Translations under genes and position numbers: made by a program
Notes under the pieces: model-generated
The model's input: the letters and a program-made list of their open reading frames with translations, nothing else
Told to the model about the DNA's origin: nothing
The model's database searches: none
NCBI GenBank assembly: GCA_022702545.1
Contig: JAHRBC010000002.1
Location: 4,898,001-4,962,000 of the forward strand
Direction of reading: 5' to 3'
Length of the DNA stretch: 64,000 bases
DNA from: Phycomyces nitens
Lineage: Eukaryota; Mucoromycota; Mucoromycetes; Mucorales; Phycomycetaceae
Shown here: one piece after another, positions 53,825 to 63,598 of the stretch
Numbering within the stretch: position 1 is the first letter of the stretch
Layout of the letters: each line of letters begins with the position of its first letter

Positions 53825-53920
53825 CTAATAACTATATATATTATCTTAAAAATTTAAACTTTCGACCAATAAAGAGAAAAGATGGTAACACAGTCAGAGT
53901 CTCTGACTCAGGAAGTATAA

Positions 53921-54006
53921 TGCTCAGGAAGATGTTACTGCGCATAAAGAAGTACTGCGGTTAATCATCTTCAGATTTTACGGATTCATCAAAATAATGT
54001 CCGACA
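53921..54006 (-). repeat. Ty3-3 5' LTR, part 2
   Basis: Matches 34796-34881 and ends AATGTCCGACA. The next 32 bp separate it from the tRNA gene. Confidence 0.9.
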
Positions 54007-54038
54007 AAAATTAAGCACAACAAAAATGTAAAATATGT

Positions 54039-54120
54039 CGTCGACTGCAGGATTTGAACCTACGCGGGCAGAGCCCATGTGATTTCTAGTCACACTCCTT
54101 AACCACTCGGACAAATCGAC
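54039..54120 (-). tRNA. tRNA-Ser(AGA)
   Basis: The 82-nt minus-strand sequence folds as a class II tRNA. Acceptor GTCGATT pairs with AGTCGAC (one G-T). The D region carries a box A (GTCCGAGTGGTTAAGG). Anticodon stem TGTGA/TCACA with loop CTAGAAA gives anticodon AGA. A long variable arm GGGCTCTGCCC marks it as Ser, and T arm GTAGG-TTCAAAT-CCTGC carries box B. Discriminator G. No intron. It decodes UCU (and UCC with inosine). The first 15 nt (54106-54120) are repeated after each downstream LINE, so this gene is the insertion target. Confidence 0.97.
54106..54120. repeat. 15-bp LINE target site, tRNA copy
   Basis: CTCGGACAAATCGAC, the reverse complement of tRNA nt 1-15. Repeated exactly at 58845-58859 (after LINE-a) and 63584-63598 (after LINE-b). 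Confidence 0.95.
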
Positions 54121-54345
54121 ACGGCTCTTTCGCTTAAGGATTTTTTTACCCCAAAAAATTTCCTTTTATAGTAATTTTACCGAACTTTCCATCCATCCTA
54201 ACCAACACTGCCAACAACTACGCATCCATCGCCTACCACGCCCCATCCCGCCTCCGTAGCAAGTTTTCCATTAAGCTTACCAGTCCAAGCACCCACTGTC
54301 CAAGTTTCAGCCCAAACGAACGACATTTATTTTCCCCGATTCCCG

Positions 54346-55227
54346 ATGTCATCTTCAATGATGCCCCCAATCCCAGGCGCATCAAATGAGCTCATGTCTT
54401 TTTTGGCCTCCATGTTGACCCGCCTTGACAACACTGAGAAGCTTGCTGTCCAAGTGAAGGCTCTTGAAGCCGAGAACAACCGCCTCCAAGCAGAATTGGC
54501 GGACACCCGAAAACGTCTTGAGCAGGCTACGACCTCTCAAACCTCCCTTCCCCTGGGCAATAGCCCAAATGTTTCAACCTCCGACCCCGCCCCAAATCCC
54601 AGTTCCCAGGAACCAGGATTGGAAGCCTCCACTTGGGCTGCCAAGGCCAGCGTCAACCGCCCCCCTCCTGCCCGTAAGGGTCCTTCCCCACGCCGAGTTG
54701 CTGCTTCTCAGCGTATTTTCACTGCGGCCTCTGGCCCCCTTGGATATAAATACGTTTATATTCCTCGCTCCCGTCGCCTTACCCACAGGGAAGTGCGTAG
54801 CTCCCTCCGCACCCTTGGTATTGACACTGCTCGTCTGTTGGACATTAATTTCCCTGCTCGTGGAGTTGTTGGCATACTGGTCCACCTCCAGTTCATTGAC
54901 GAATTTGAGGCACAACTCAATAGAGCCAAGGTGGAGATCATTGGTGACTTTGATCCCGTTGACCCACAACACTTGGCAGACCCCAAGTACCACGATCTCC
55001 CTCTGGACGAGCGGGCAAATACTGCCATTCAAGTACAGAATGCGCGTTGTCTCCAGACCCTCAAGTTCCTCCGCCCCCATGTTGCCCTCCCAGTTGCCCA
55101 CTTCTTTGTTGAAGAAGGGTGGATTAGCTCTGATGAGGTGCCTCCCCGTTCTGCTCTTGGTGGGGATGCTGAACAACTGTTTAAGAGAAAGCGCACTCTC
55201 GATCCAAGCAGCCTCATGGAAGAATGA
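54346..55227 (+). CDS. LINE-a ORF1, 293-aa RNA-binding-type protein
   Basis: Intact. Residues about 20-65 form a coiled coil (LDNTEKLAVQVKALEAENNR...). A Pro/Ser-rich linker and a basic stretch (ARKGPSPRRVAASQ) follow. Residues about 125-190 have YKYVYIPRSRRLTHREV ... GILVHLQFIDEFEAQL, which could be an RRM-like fold as in LINE ORF1 proteins (inference only). Ends FKRKRTLDPSSLMEE. The stop TGA overlaps the ORF2 start as ATGA. Confidence 0.85.
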   Translation: MSSSMMPPIPGASNELMSFLASMLTRLDNTEKLAVQVKALEAENNRLQAELADTRKRLEQATTSQTSLPLGNSPNVSTSDPAPNPSSQEPGLEASTWAAKASVNRPPPARKGPSPRRVAASQRIFTAASGPLGYKYVYIPRSRRLTHREVRSSLRTLGIDTARLLDINFPARGVVGILVHLQFIDEFEAQLNRAKVEIIGDFDPVDPQHLADPKYHDLPLDERANTAIQVQNARCLQTLKFLRPHVALPVAHFFVEEGWISSDEVPPRSALGGDAEQLFKRKRTLDPSSLMEE

Positions 55228-58200
55228 GTGAGCTTTCTATAGGATTATGGAACGCCAATGGGCTTCAACCCCGTGCCATAAACGACGTGCTCAACCACTG
55301 TCAGTCCCTCCATATGCTCTTCATCACAGAAACATGGCTCCTGTCACCTGCGCGTATTCTCACATCATGGTCCCAATTTCATTTGTACGGACCCCCTGTT
55401 GCTGGGACATACCGTGGGTCAATGGGAGTTTCATTGTTAGTCTCCCCTTCCTGTCCTTACACCGTCACCCAAATCCCTATGCCCAACAACTATGCCCTCG
55501 CCGTCAAGATTGGCACCCTTCGATTGGTTTGTGTTTACCTCCCCCCCTCTATGTCCACTGCCGATGCCCTTTCTGTTCTCTCTGACATTCCTTTGACTGA
55601 AGACACCCTCCTTTGTGGGGACTTCAATGCCCGTTTGGGTTCCATCACTGGAGATTATGCCACAAATTCTCGCGGCCTAGCACTTAGTGCATGGCTAGAA
55701 GAAAGATCCCTCACTGTCCTTAATGGCTCACTCTCTCCTTGCACCCCCACCTACATTTCCTTTCGCCGTGAAGTCGAAATTAGCAGTATCATTGACCTAT
55801 TCATCACCAACACCAATTTCGCCAATCCCTCTCTCCACATTCAAACCGAACTCTCCCTAGGCTCTGACCACCGACTTCTTTCACTTTCCTTCACCTATGA
55901 CCTTGACCCTTCCCCTCCATCTCCACCCCCTCTCCGCCGACTCTGGAACCTCTCACGCCTCAAGGAACCAGACGTCCTTCAACTCTACACCGATTCCCTC
56001 ATCCTCAACGCCACACCCCTCCTCAACACCTTGCAAGACATTGTACAAAACCCGCCCTCCTCTCCTCCCCATTGATGCCCTTACTAACGATTTCAACACA
56101 CTCATTTATGATTCTCTTAGTAGTTCAATAGGTACCCGCCCTCACCGCCCATCCAAATGGAAGAAATTCTGGACCCCTGCCCTTCAAGCGGCAGCCGACC
56201 ATCGTGATGGTTGTTACAAGCAATGGCGTCGTGCTTGTGGCATTGACAAGATCAATTGGTGGAGCCGGCACCAACATGCACATCAGGAGTTCCGTCAACA
56301 AGTCCAGACAGCAAAACGTCAATCCTGGCACGCCTTCTGTAGGTCTCTGGAACGTGACTTTGCCAAGGCCACTTCCAAGATCAAACAGATCAAAAGGCGT
56401 CGACAACCCAAACATGTCTTCCAACATGACGATGGCCCAGCTGCTGCAGCAACCATCATGTGCAACCACCTTGCTTCGGTGTATAGTGGCCACATCCTTC
56501 CTTCCTCCCGCCCTCCTCCTCCTCCATCAACCTCTCCTCACCTGCCTTTCGCCGCTGTTGACTCCCCATTTGATTCGTCAGTGGTGGAAGAATACATGCG
56601 ATTTATGCCTAGCCGCAAGGCGCCGGGTCCTGACCATATCCGTGCAGAAATGCTTAAGCCCGTTCGGTCCAAACTCTCTCCTCTCCTTGCCCTGCTCTTC
56701 ACTCTGTGTTGGCAGTGGTCTTATGTCCCCTCTCTCTGGCGCCAAGCCCAAGTTTTCCCAATCTTCAAGAAGGGTAACCCAAACGACGCTGCCAATTATC
56801 GGCCAATCTCTCTCACTTCTGTTCTTCGGAAATTACTTGAGATGTGTATTGCGCCTGATCTCACCAAGTTCTCTCCTCCCTTGGACGTAGCACAAGGTGG
56901 ATTTCGCCCCGACGTGGAGCACTGGACCAGGCCCTCTGCTTGCATGACCTTGTCAAAGCCCACTACCGCCGCCACAACCGCTACCCTGTAGTCGCCTTCC
57001 TTGACATCAAGGCAGCTTATGACACCGTAGACCGACGTGTCATTTGGGATGCTCTTGTCCGCCGTCAAACTCCCCTGCCCTCGTTGGCCTCCTTGTCAAC
57101 ATGTTTGACGAAGTCTCCATCTCTGTCCTTCTTGGCAACTTCTCCTCCCATTCCTTCTCTCCTTCCACAGGTGTACTGCAAGGCTCAGTCCTCAGTCCCC
57201 ACTTATACTCTATCTACATCAACTCCCTGCCGCCTCTCCTTCGCACAGTTGCTCTGTCTACATCCGCCGCCCATGTCCCATCGTCCTCTCCCTCCTCGTT
57301 GGATTCCTATCGCGCCCTTTTGGATCCTTCAGGTGTGGATGACTTTGGCGATTCCACCTCTCCCACGCCGATTAACTCTCTTCTCTTTGCTGACGACGTT
57401 GCCATTTTTGGTTCCGTTCCTGACGTTCAGAAAATGTTGGATCTGGCCGCAGCCCACTCTCTGGAACTCGGTTACCGTTGGAGTCCATCCAAATGTGCAT
57501 TTGTGTACCAAAACTCCCGCTCCCACTCTCCTCCCTCCCTCTCCCTGTATGGTGAGTTACTCCCTGCAGTGGATGAGTTTATCTACCTTGGCATGCCGTT
57601 CCGGAGTAAGGGAATTCATTCCCCTCCATTGTAACCCATCGTCGAGCTGGTACCCTTGCTGCCATGGCCACAATGCACGCCGTTGGTGCCTGCCGTTCTG
57701 GTTTCTCTCTGCTCTTGAGCTCTCGGTTATACCGAACGTTCATCCGTCCCAAGTTCGAGTATGGCCTGGCCATTGCCCCACTCCTAGAAAAGGATTTCAA
57801 GGCCTTGGAACTGATACAAGATAAGTGTCTTCGCATGATAGTTGGGGGCATGCCACGTCCTCCACTATTGTGTTGAAGCACATCTGTAATATACCCAGCA
57901 TGAGATTCCGCAAGGATATCCTTGTTACCAAGTTCTGCCTTCGGGCCCGTACCCTTCCTTCCCGCTGTCTCCTTTCTCTCCTCCACCAACACCACCGTTC
58001 CCATTCCTCCCTTGTCCCGCTGAGCCACCATCCATTCCTTCTCGATATGCCAGTTTCCCTCAACGTACGTAGCATCAACGCCGTACAAAATACCTTGACT
58101 CCCGTCGAGTGTCCCTTTTCGCCACCTTCCTCTCCAACACCACCCAAGTCTTGATCCAAGCATGTCGCCCTGACCTTGGGGTTGACCCAATCCTGTTCCT

Positions 58201-58546
58201 CCCTGCTTCCCGAGTAGAACGTGGTCGCCTTGTTCGTTGGCGAATGGGTTGGCTACCCGGAAACCCTCGTTCATGTGCATGTGAGACAGACCACACCTCT
58301 CGCCGTCATCTCGCCATCTGCCCTAGGATCCCATCAGAACTCCTTGCTTCCCTCCCAATCCCTCCCTCTCCTGCGAATCATCCCATTGATTTTGCCATCT
58401 CCTCCCTCCCTTCCTCTTCCTCGGCCCCATGTCCGCCATACTGGGTGCCATTGCTCACCATTCTCTGGCACATCGATCAATTGTGCAACCCTGATGGGGA
58501 GTACTCCCACGAGAAGAACCATGGTGCTTTGTGGCATGCTGCTTAG
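55224..58546 (+). pseudogene. LINE-a ORF2: endonuclease and reverse transcriptase, frameshifted
   Basis: The N-terminal APE-type endonuclease is intact to about 56060: GLWNANGLQPR, ITETWLL, LCGDFNARLG, SSIIDLFIT, LGSDHRLLS. RT follows: SRKAPGPDHIRAEML, NPNDAANYRPISLTS, LDVAQGGFRP, AFLDIKAAYDTVDR, LQGSVLSPHLYSIYIN, LLFADDVAIF. The C-terminus carries CACETDHTSRRHLAIC, a zinc knuckle-like CCHC motif. Lesions: short C runs near 56072, 56908, 57071, 57612 and about 57860. Comparison with LINE-b shows most are 1-2 base losses in C tracts, real or sequencing-derived. Confidence 0.9.
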
Positions 58547-58844
58547 CATTTTTTTTTTTATTTTATTTTATTTTATCTTTTTCTAGTTCTTTTCGCACAG
58601 GAAAAGTTGTCTGTCTGTTCTCCTATCTCCTCCCTTCCACTGTTACAACTATTTCACAGCTGCGAAGTGGAGAGTAGGGCTCAGCTTTCATCTTAGTACT
58701 GTTAGCTCACTCCATTTTTCTCTACTTTTTTTTGTCTTCCTTGTGCCCAAGAGACTTTTTTGCTTCCCTTCCAGTAGTTCTCGAGATGCTAAATGGTCTA
58801 TAGACTGCCAGCACTATATCTCTCAATAAAACATAATCTTTAAC

Positions 58845-58859
58845 CTCGGACAAATCGAC
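58845..58859. repeat. 15-bp LINE target site, middle copy
   Basis: CTCGGACAAATCGAC between LINE-a and LINE-b, identical to the tRNA 5' end. Confidence 0.95.
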
Positions 58860-59091
58860 CAACACGCGTCACTCTTTCGCTTAAGGATTTTTTTACCCCA
58901 ACAATTTCCTTTTATAGTAATTTTACCGAACTTTCCATCCATCCTAATCAACACTGCCAACAACTACGCATCCATCGCCTACCACGCCCCATCCCGCCTC
59001 CGTAGCAAGTTTTCCATTAAGCTTACCAGTCCAAGCACCCACTGTCCAAGTTTCAGCCCAAACGAACGACATTTATTTTCCCCGATTCCCG

Positions 59092-59973
59092 ATGTCATCC
59101 TCAATGATGCCCCCAATCCCAGGCGCATCTAATGAACTCATGTCCTTTTTGGCCTCCATGTTGACGCGCCTTGACAACACTGAGAAGCTCGCTGACCAAG
59201 TGAAGGCTCTCGAAGCCGAAAACAGCCGCCTCCAAGCAGAATTGGCGGAAACCCGAAAACGTCTTGAGCAGGCTACGACCTCTCAAACTTCCCTTCCCCT
59301 GGGCAATAGCCCAAATGTTTCAACCTCCGACCATGCCCCAAATCCCAGTTCCCAGGAACCCGGATTGGAAGCCTCTACTTGGGCTGCCAAGGCCAGCGTC
59401 AACCGCCCCCCTCCTGCCCGTAAGGGTCCTTCCCCACGCCGAGTTGCTGCTTCTCAGCGTATTTTCACTGCGGCCTCTGGCCCCCTTGGATATAAATACG
59501 TTTATATTCCTCGCTCCCGTCGCCTCACCCACAGGGAAGTGCGTAGTTCTCTCCGCACCCTTGGAATTGACACTGCTCGTCTGTTGGACATTAATTTCCC
59601 TGCTCGTGGAATTATTGGCATACTTGTCCATCTCCAGTTCGTTGAAGAATTCGAGGCACAACTCGATAGAGCCAAGGTTGAGGTCATTGGTGACTTTGAT
59701 CCCGTTGACCCACAACACTTGGCAGACCCCAAGTACCACGATCTCTCTCTGGACAAGCGGGCAAATGCTGCCATACAAGTGCAGAATGCACGCTGCCTCC
59801 AGACTCTCAAGTTCCTCCGCCCCCATGTTGCCCTCCCAGTTGCCCACTTCTTTGTTGAAGAAGGGTGGATTAGCGCCGATGAGATACCTACCCGTTCTGC
59901 TCTTGATGGTGATGGTGAATCACTGTTTAAGAGAAAGCGCGCATTTGCTCCAAGCAACCTCATGGAAGAATGA
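59092..59973 (+). CDS. LINE-b ORF1, 293 aa
   Basis: Same length and architecture as the LINE-a protein, with scattered substitutions (LADQVKALEAENSR, RGIIGILVHLQFVEEF, KRKRAFAPSNLMEE). Differences are mostly silent or conservative, indicating that ORF1 has been maintained. ATGA overlap with ORF2 is conserved. Confidence 0.85.
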   Translation: MSSSMMPPIPGASNELMSFLASMLTRLDNTEKLADQVKALEAENSRLQAELAETRKRLEQATTSQTSLPLGNSPNVSTSDHAPNPSSQEPGLEASTWAAKASVNRPPPARKGPSPRRVAASQRIFTAASGPLGYKYVYIPRSRRLTHREVRSSLRTLGIDTARLLDINFPARGIIGILVHLQFVEEFEAQLDRAKVEVIGDFDPVDPQHLADPKYHDLSLDKRANAAIQVQNARCLQTLKFLRPHVALPVAHFFVEEGWISADEIPTRSALDGDGESLFKRKRAFAPSNLMEE

Positions 59974-62900
59974 GTGAGCTTTCTATAGGCTTATGGAACA
60001 CCAATGGGCTTCAACCCCGTGCCATAAACGACGTGCTCAACCACTGTCAGTCCCTCCATATGCTCTTCATCACAGAAACATGGCTCCTGTCACCTGCGCG
60101 TATTCTCACATCATGGTCCCAATTTCATTTGTATGGACCCCCTGTTGCTGGGACATACCGTGGGTCGATGGGAGTTTCATTGTTAGTCTCCCTCCTGTCC
60201 TTACACCGTCACCCAAATCCCTATGCCCAACAACTATGCCCTCGCCGTCAAGATTGGCACCCTTCGACTGGTTTGTGTTTACCTCCCCCCCTCTATGTCC
60301 ACTGCCGATGCCCTCTCTGTTCTCTCTGACATTCCTTTGACGGAAGACACCCTCCTTTGTGGGGACTTCAATGCCCGTCTGGGTTCCATCACTGGAGATT
60401 ATGCCACAAATTCTCGCGGCCTAGCACTTAGTGCATGGCTAGAAGAAAGATCCCTCACTGTCCTTAATGGCTCACTCTCTCCTTGCACACCCACCTACAT
60501 TTCCTTTCGCCGTGAAGTCGAAATTAGCAGTATCATTGACCTATTCATCACCAACACCAATTTCGCCAATCCCTCTCTCCACATTCAAACCGAACTCTCC
60601 CTAGGCTCTGACCACCGACTTCTTTCACTTTCCTTCACCTATGACCTTGACCCTTCCCTCCATCTCCACCCCCTCTCCGCCGACTCTGGAACCTCTCACG
60701 CCTCAAGGAACCAGACGTCCTTCAACTCTACACCGATTCCCTCATCCTCAACGCCACACCCCTCCTCAACACCTTGCAAGACATTGTACAGAACCCGCCC
60801 TCCTCTCCTCCCCCCATTGATGCCCTTACTAACGATTTCAACACACTCATTTATGATTCTCTTAGTAGTTCAATAGGTACCCGCCCTCACCGCCCATCCA
60901 AATGGAAGAAATTCTGGACCCCTGCCCTTCAAGCGGCAGCCGACCATCGTGATGGTTGTTACAAGCAATGGCGTCGCGCTTGTGGCATTGACAAGATCAA
61001 TTGGTGGAGCCGGCACCAACATGCACATCAGGAGTTCCGTCAACAAGTCCAGACAGCAAAACGTCAATCCTGGCACGCCTTCTGTAGGTCTCTGGAACGT
61101 GACTTTGCCAAGGCCACTTCCAAGATCAAACAGATCAAACGGCGTCGACAACCCAAACATGTCTTCCAACATGACGATGGCCCAGCTGCTGCAGCAACCA
61201 TCATGTGCAACCACCTTGCTTCGGTGTATAGTGGACACATCCTTCCTTCCTCCCGCCCTCCTCCTCCTCCATCAACCTCTCCTCACCTGCCTTTCGCCGC
61301 TGTTGACTCCCCATTTGATTCGTCAGTGGTGGAAGAATACATACGATTTATGCCTAGCCGCAAGGCGCCGGGCCCTGACCATATCCGTGCAGAAATGCTT
61401 AAGCCCGTTCGGTCCAAACTCTCTCCTCTCCTTGCCCTGCTCTTCACTCTGTGTTGGCAGTGGTCTTATGTCCCCTCTCTCTGGCGCCAAGCCCAAGTTT
61501 TCCCAATCTTCAAGAAGGGTAACCCAAACGACGCTGCCAATTATCGGCCAATCTCTCTCACTTCTGTTCTTCGGAAATTACTTGAGATGTGTATTGCACC
61601 TGATCTCACCAAGTTCTCTCCTCCCTTGGACGTAGCACAAGGTGGATTTCGCCCCTGACGTGGAGCACTGGACCAGGCCCTCTGCTTGCATGACCTTGTC
61701 AAAGCCCACTACCACCGCCACAACCACTACCCTGTAGTCGCCTTCCTTGACATCAAGGCAGCTTATGACACCGTCGACCGACGTGTCATTTGGGATGCTC
61801 TTGTCCGCCGTCAAACTCCCCCTGCCCTCGTTGGCCTCCTTGTCAACATGTTTGACGATGTCTCCATCTCTGTCCTTCTTGGCAACTTCTCCTCCCATTC
61901 CTTCTCTCCTTCCACGGGTGTACTGCAAGGCTCAGTCCTCAGTCCCCACTTATACTCTATCTACATCAACTCCCTGCCGCCTCTCCTTCGCACAGTTGCT
62001 CTGTCTACATCCGCCGCCCATGTCCCATCGTCCTCTCCCTCCTCATTGGATTCCTATCGCGCCCTTTTGGATCCTTCAGGTGTGGATGACTTTGGCGATT
62101 CCACCTCTCCCACGCCAATTAACTCTCTTCTCTTTGCTGACGACGTTGCCATTTTTGGTTCCGTTCCTGACGTTCAGAAAATGTTGGACCTGGCCGCAGC
62201 CCACTCTCTGGAACTCGGTTACCGTTGGAGTCCATCCAAATGTGCATTTGTGTACCAAAACTCCCGCTCCCACTCTCCTCCCTCCCTCTCCCTGTATGGT
62301 GAGCTACTCCCTGCAGTGGATGAGTTTATCTACCTTGGCATGCCATTCCGGAGTAAGGGAATTCATTCCCTCCATTGTAACCCATCGTCGAGCTGGTACC
62401 CTTGCTGCCATGGCCACAATGCACGCCGTTGGTGCCTGCCGTTCTGGTTTCTCTCTGCTCTTGAGCTCTCGGTTATACCGAACGTTCATCCGTCCCAAGT
62501 TCGAGTATGGCCTGGCCATTGCCCCACTCCTAGAAAAGGATTTCAAGGCCTTGGAACTGATACAAGATAAGTGTCTTCGCATGATAGTTGGGGGCATGCC
62601 ACGTCCTCCACTATTGTGTTGAAGCACATCTGTAATATACCCAGCATGAGATTCCGCAAGGATATCCTTGTTACCAAGTTCTGCCTTCGGGCCCGTACCC
62701 TTCCTTCCCGCTGTCTCCTTTCTCTCCTCCACCAACACCACCGTTCCCATTCCTCCCTTGTCCCGCTGAGCAACCATCCATTCCTTCTCGATATGCCAGT
62801 TTCCCTCAACGTACGTAGCATCAACGCCATACAAAAATACCTTGACTCCTGTCGAGTGTCCCTTTTCGCCACCTTCCTCTCCAACACCACCCAAGTCTTG

Positions 62901-63293
62901 ATCCAAGCATGTCGCCCTGACCTTGGGGTTGACCCAATCCTGTTCCTCCCTGCTTCCCGAGTAGAACGTGGTCGCCTTGTTCGTTGGCGAATGGGTTGGC
63001 TACCCGGAAACCCTCGTTCATGTGCATGTGAGACAGACCACACCTCTCGCCGTCATCTTGCCATCTGCCCTAGGATCCCATCAGAACTCCTTGCTTCCCT
63101 CCCCATCCCTCCCTCTCCTGTGAATCATCCCATTGATTTTGCCATCTCCTCCCTCCCTTCCTCTTCCTCGGCCCCATGTCCGCCATACTGGGTGCCATTG
63201 CTCACCATTCTCTGGCACATCGATCAATTGTGCAACCCTGATGGGGAGTACTCCCACGAGAAGAGCCATGGTGCTTTGTGGCATGCTGCTTAG
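59970..63293 (+). pseudogene. LINE-b ORF2: endonuclease and reverse transcriptase, broken
   Basis: Same domains as LINE-a ORF2. Lesions differ in part: a 2-nt loss near 60192 in the endonuclease, a 1-nt loss near 60656, a TGA in the frame right after QGGFRP (61655-61657, CGA in the expected sequence) and a C-run loss near 62370. The 60774-61658 and 61686-62383 segments are open and carry APGPDHIRAEML and LLFADDVAIF. The zinc motif CACETDHTSRRHLAIC is retained. Confidence 0.88.
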
Positions 63294-63583
63294 CATTTTT
63301 TTTTATTTTATTTTATCCTTTTCTAGTTCTCTTCGCGCAGGAAAAGTTGTCTGTCTGTTCTCCTATCTCCTCCCTTCCACTGTTACAACTATTTCACAGC
63401 TGCGAAGTGGAGAGTAGGGTCCAGCTTTCATCTTAGTACTGTTAGCTCACTACATTTTCTCTACTTTTTTTGTCTTCTTTTTGCTCAAGAGACTTTTTTG
63501 TTTCCCTTCCATTAGTTCTTGAGATGCTATATGGTCTATAGACTGCCAGCAATCATATCTCACAATAAAACATAATATTTAAC

Positions 63584-63598
63584 CTCGGACAAATCGAC
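63584..63598. repeat. 15-bp LINE target site, distal copy
   Basis: CTCGGACAAATCGAC after LINE-b. Beyond it lies the original upstream flank of the tRNA gene. Confidence 0.95.

Larger units (their letters stand above)
49757..53920 (-). mobile_element. DIRS-2: tyrosine-recombinase retroelement in a Ty3 LTR
   Basis: 4,164 bp. Inverted terminal repeats of about 110 bp (from 49813 and up to 53905, sharing ACTGTGTTACCATCTTTTCT and following). An internal complementary region at about 49965-50070 joins the two outer extensions (GGCCTCGGACAAATAACT then CATTATACTTCCTGAGTCAG). Minus-strand order: gag, RT/RNase H/methylase, tyrosine recombinase. No target duplication longer than 1-2 bp. A different lineage from DIRS-1 by sequence and base composition (GC-richer coding). 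Confidence 0.93.
34571..54006 (-). mobile_element. Ty3-3: Ty3/gypsy element with three nested insertions
   Basis: 3' LTR 34571-34881 (311 bp); 5' LTR 49531-54006, interrupted by DIRS-2 (312 bp without it). Both begin TGT(T/C)GTT and end AATGTCCGACA. Primer site TGGTAGCTGAAGC lies two bases inside the 5' LTR; polypurine tract CGGGAGGGGGTGA abuts the 3' LTR. CactaD and Plavaka-2 interrupt pol and the gag-pol boundary. Without insertions about 5.3 kb. The outer flanks (CTGAC and AAAAT) do not match. The 5' end lies 32 bp from the tRNA-Ser 3' end. Several in-frame TGA codons show it is dead. Confidence 0.93.
54121..58844 (+). mobile_element. LINE-a: non-LTR retrotransposon at tRNA-Ser
   Basis: 4,724 bp between two copies of the 15-bp target, beginning exactly one base outside the mature tRNA 5' end. 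It carries ORF1 (54346-55227) and ORF2 (55224-58546). The 3' end has an AATAAA (about 58825) and finishes ACATAATCTTTAAC with no poly(A) tail. A homopolymer T tract follows ORF2. It is nearly identical to LINE-b over its whole length. Its position next to the intact tRNA makes it the later of the two insertions. Confidence 0.95.
58860..63583 (+). mobile_element. LINE-b: second tandem copy
   Basis: 4,724 bp, the same family and length as LINE-a, ending ATAATATTTAAC before the 15-bp site. The first dozen bases differ from LINE-a (CAACACGCGTCACTCTTTCGC versus ACGGCTCTTTCGC), as expected for variable 5' junctions of target-primed reverse transcription. The distal flank (63599 on) is unique sequence, so this copy inserted first and LINE-a later into the regenerated tRNA gene. 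Confidence 0.95.

Noticed and set aside
55224..63293. LINE pair as a simple tandem segmental duplication
   Set aside because: The 5' junctions differ and lesions are partly independent, and each copy has its own 15-bp target copy, which fits two insertions better. A duplication followed by mutation is not fully excluded.
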